The notes under the pieces are model-generated. The model had not been told where the DNA came from. It saw only the letters and a list, made by a program, of their open reading frames with translations, and ran no database searches. This document shows, in pieces, positions 5,253 to 6,511 of a stretch of 6,511 bases of DNA. How positions within the stretch are numbered: the stretch's first letter is position 1; each line of letters starts with the position of its first letter. The translations under genes were made by a program, and so were the position numbers. The DNA is from Helicobacteraceae bacterium UBA6016. Lineage in GTDB: Bacteria; Campylobacterota; Campylobacteria; Campylobacterales; UBA6016. The stretch lies in the NCBI GenBank assembly GCA_002428055.1, contig DIZY01000123.1, positions 3,645 to 10,155 on the forward strand, given 5' to 3'.

Positions 5253-6511
5253 TCTAGTTTTAGCACGGCTAGGAAAGCGTCTTGGCTGAGTTCTACTCTG
5301 CCTATCGCCTTCATCCGTTTTTTACCCTCTTTTTGTTTGTCAAGTAGTTTTCTTTTTCTACTTATGTCTCCGCCGTAACATTTGGCGGTCACATTTTTGC
5401 CCATAGACTTTACAGTCTCTCTGGCAATAACCCTATTTCCTATACTTGCCTGTATGGCAACCTCGAAAAGCTGTCTTGGAACCAGCTCTTTCATCTTTTT
5501 GACAAGCTCTCTGCCCTTGTATTCCGCTTTTAATCTCGGAACGATAAGGGAAAGTGCGTCGACGGCTTCACCCGCCACTTTAATATCCAGCTTTACGAGG
5601 TCGCCCATTTTATAGTCAAAGGGCTCATAATCAAAGCTAGCATAGCCTTTAGTGGCAGATTTTAATTTATCGTAAAAATCGATAACGATTTCGTTGAGCG
5701 GCACATCATACACGAGAAGAACCCTATCGAGACCGATATAATCCATCTTTTGCTGCGTACCCCTTCTGTCATTCATCAAGGTAATTATATTACCCAGAAA
5801 ATCGTTCGGTACTATTACGGTCGCTTTGACATAAGGCTCGAAAATCGCCTCTATGCGCTGTACATCAGGAAGCTCACTTGGGTTTTGAACCCGCACAGAC
5901 TCCCCGTTTGTCAGTTTCACATCATATACGACCGTAGGAGCGGTAGCTATGAGATCGAGCGAAAACTCTCTCTCTAACCGCTCCTTTACGACTTCCATAT
6001 GGAGTAGGCCTAAAAAACCTACCCTAAATCCAAATCCTAGAGCGATTGATGTCTCAGGCTCAAAGGAGATGGATGCGTCGTTTAGCTTTAGCTTGTCGAG
6101 AGCATCCCTTAGATCTTCAAATCTATCCGTGTCTATTGGGTAAAAACCCGCAAATACGAACGGTCTAGGCTCTCTGAACTCACCCACAGCTTCGCTGCAT
6201 GAGTTCTTAGGATCGGTCACCGTATCCCCGACTCTAAGCTCCTTCACATTTTTTACTCCGGTAACCAAAACACCTATCTCTCCGGGCTTAATGGAGTCTG
6301 TGCTTTCTGGATGTAAAGGATGGGGATAAGTAAGGCTTTGGACATTATATTCCTTGCCCGTACTCATCACCTTAATTGGGGAGCCTTTTTTCAGCTCTCC
6401 GTCAAATACTCTCACAATAGCAAGAGCGCCAAGGTAACTATCAAACCAGCTATCGTAAATTACTGCCTTCAAAGGAGCGTCAATCGACCCCTTAGGCGGC
6501 GGTATCACATC
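5249..6511 (-). CDS. lepA: Elongation factor 4 (LepA), C-terminal part; N-terminus outside the window
   Basis: LepA is a ribosome-binding GTPase related to EF-G, proposed to act in back-translocation, initiation or ribosome assembly. The 420 residues visible run from DVIPPPKGS, just after the GTPase domain, to the natural stop; the whole protein should be near 600 residues. The reading frame is open through the last base, so the gene is cut by the window, not truncated. Visible parts in order, numbered from the first visible residue, are the domain II barrel (about 15-105, with DSWFDSYLG), domain III (about 118-190, with GFGFRVGFLGLLHMEV), the EF-G V-like domain, and the LepA-specific C-terminal domain (NVTAKCYGGDISRKRKLL, KQKEGKKRMK). 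All are well conserved. The stop codon overlaps that of the convergent 62-residue gene by 4 bp, and no clear terminator is visible. Confidence 0.98.
   Translation of the reverse strand, partial: DVIPPPKGSIDAPLKAVIYDSWFDSYLGALAIVRVFDGELKKGSPIKVMSTGKEYNVQSLTYPHPLHPESTDSIKPGEIGVLVTGVKNVKELRVGDTVTDPKNSCSEAVGEFREPRPFVFAGFYPIDTDRFEDLRDALDKLKLNDASISFEPETSIALGFGFRVGFLGLLHMEVVKERLEREFSLDLIATAPTVVYDVKLTNGESVRVQNPSELPDVQRIEAIFEPYVKATVIVPNDFLGNIITLMNDRRGTQQKMDYIGLDRVLLVYDVPLNEIVIDFYDKLKSATKGYASFDYEPFDYKMGDLVKLDIKVAGEAVDALSLIVPRLKAEYKGRELVKKMKELVPRQLFEVAIQASIGNRVIARETVKSMGKNVTAKCYGGDISRKRKLLDKQKEGKKRMKAIGRVELSQDAFLAVLKLD

Noticed and set aside
5240..5275. Terminator at the small gene/lepA junction
   Set aside because: T-runs exist, but only a 3-bp CTA/TAG stem can be drawn, so no hairpin can be supported.

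Overview
The window comes from a low-to-moderate-GC Campylobacterota-like (epsilonproteobacterial) chromosome. This rests on ATA/AAA/AGA-rich codon use, short AT-rich spacers, the 7TMR-DISM/HisKA_2 kinase type, and the character of the ComF, DEAD-box and LepA proteins. The genus cannot be fixed from sequence alone. No tRNA, rRNA, CRISPR array or mobile element is visible, and no stretch over 300 bases lacks a gene.

Layout, left to right. Bases 1-41 (-) hold only the first 13 codons of a gene that runs off the left edge. A 178-bp divergent spacer (42-219) separates it from a membrane sensor histidine kinase (220-1989, +). A winged-helix response regulator (1986-2645, -) converges on the kinase, with a 4-bp stop-to-stop overlap inside a hairpin that looks like a two-way terminator. 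A DEAD-box RNA helicase (3281-4909, -) and a ComF-type phosphoribosyltransferase (2708-3280, -) abut as TAAATG. A divergent spacer (4910-5063) leads to a small acidic protein of 62 residues (5064-5252, +). That gene again overlaps by 4 bp at its stop with lepA (5249-6511, -, N-terminal part outside the window).

The most interesting structure is regulatory. A nearly identical block (31 of 37 positions, no gaps) lies before the regulator gene (2673-2709) and in the kinase/left-gene spacer (125-161). Read on the minus strand, each copy has two direct repeats, TATAACGC or TGTAACGC, with a 12-bp period, followed 8 nt later by a -10-like hexamer. This is the layout expected of a promoter activated by an OmpR/PhoB-type regulator. 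I infer that the regulator controls its own gene and the truncated left-edge gene, and possibly the kinase. That would make bases 1-2710 a compact signalling module: sensor, regulator and probable target.

A second notable element is a textbook intrinsic terminator (8-bp GC-rich stem, 4-nt loop, six U) on the minus strand inside the comF coding sequence, 60 nt after the helicase stop. It probably ends most helicase transcripts and makes comF expression depend on coupled translation.
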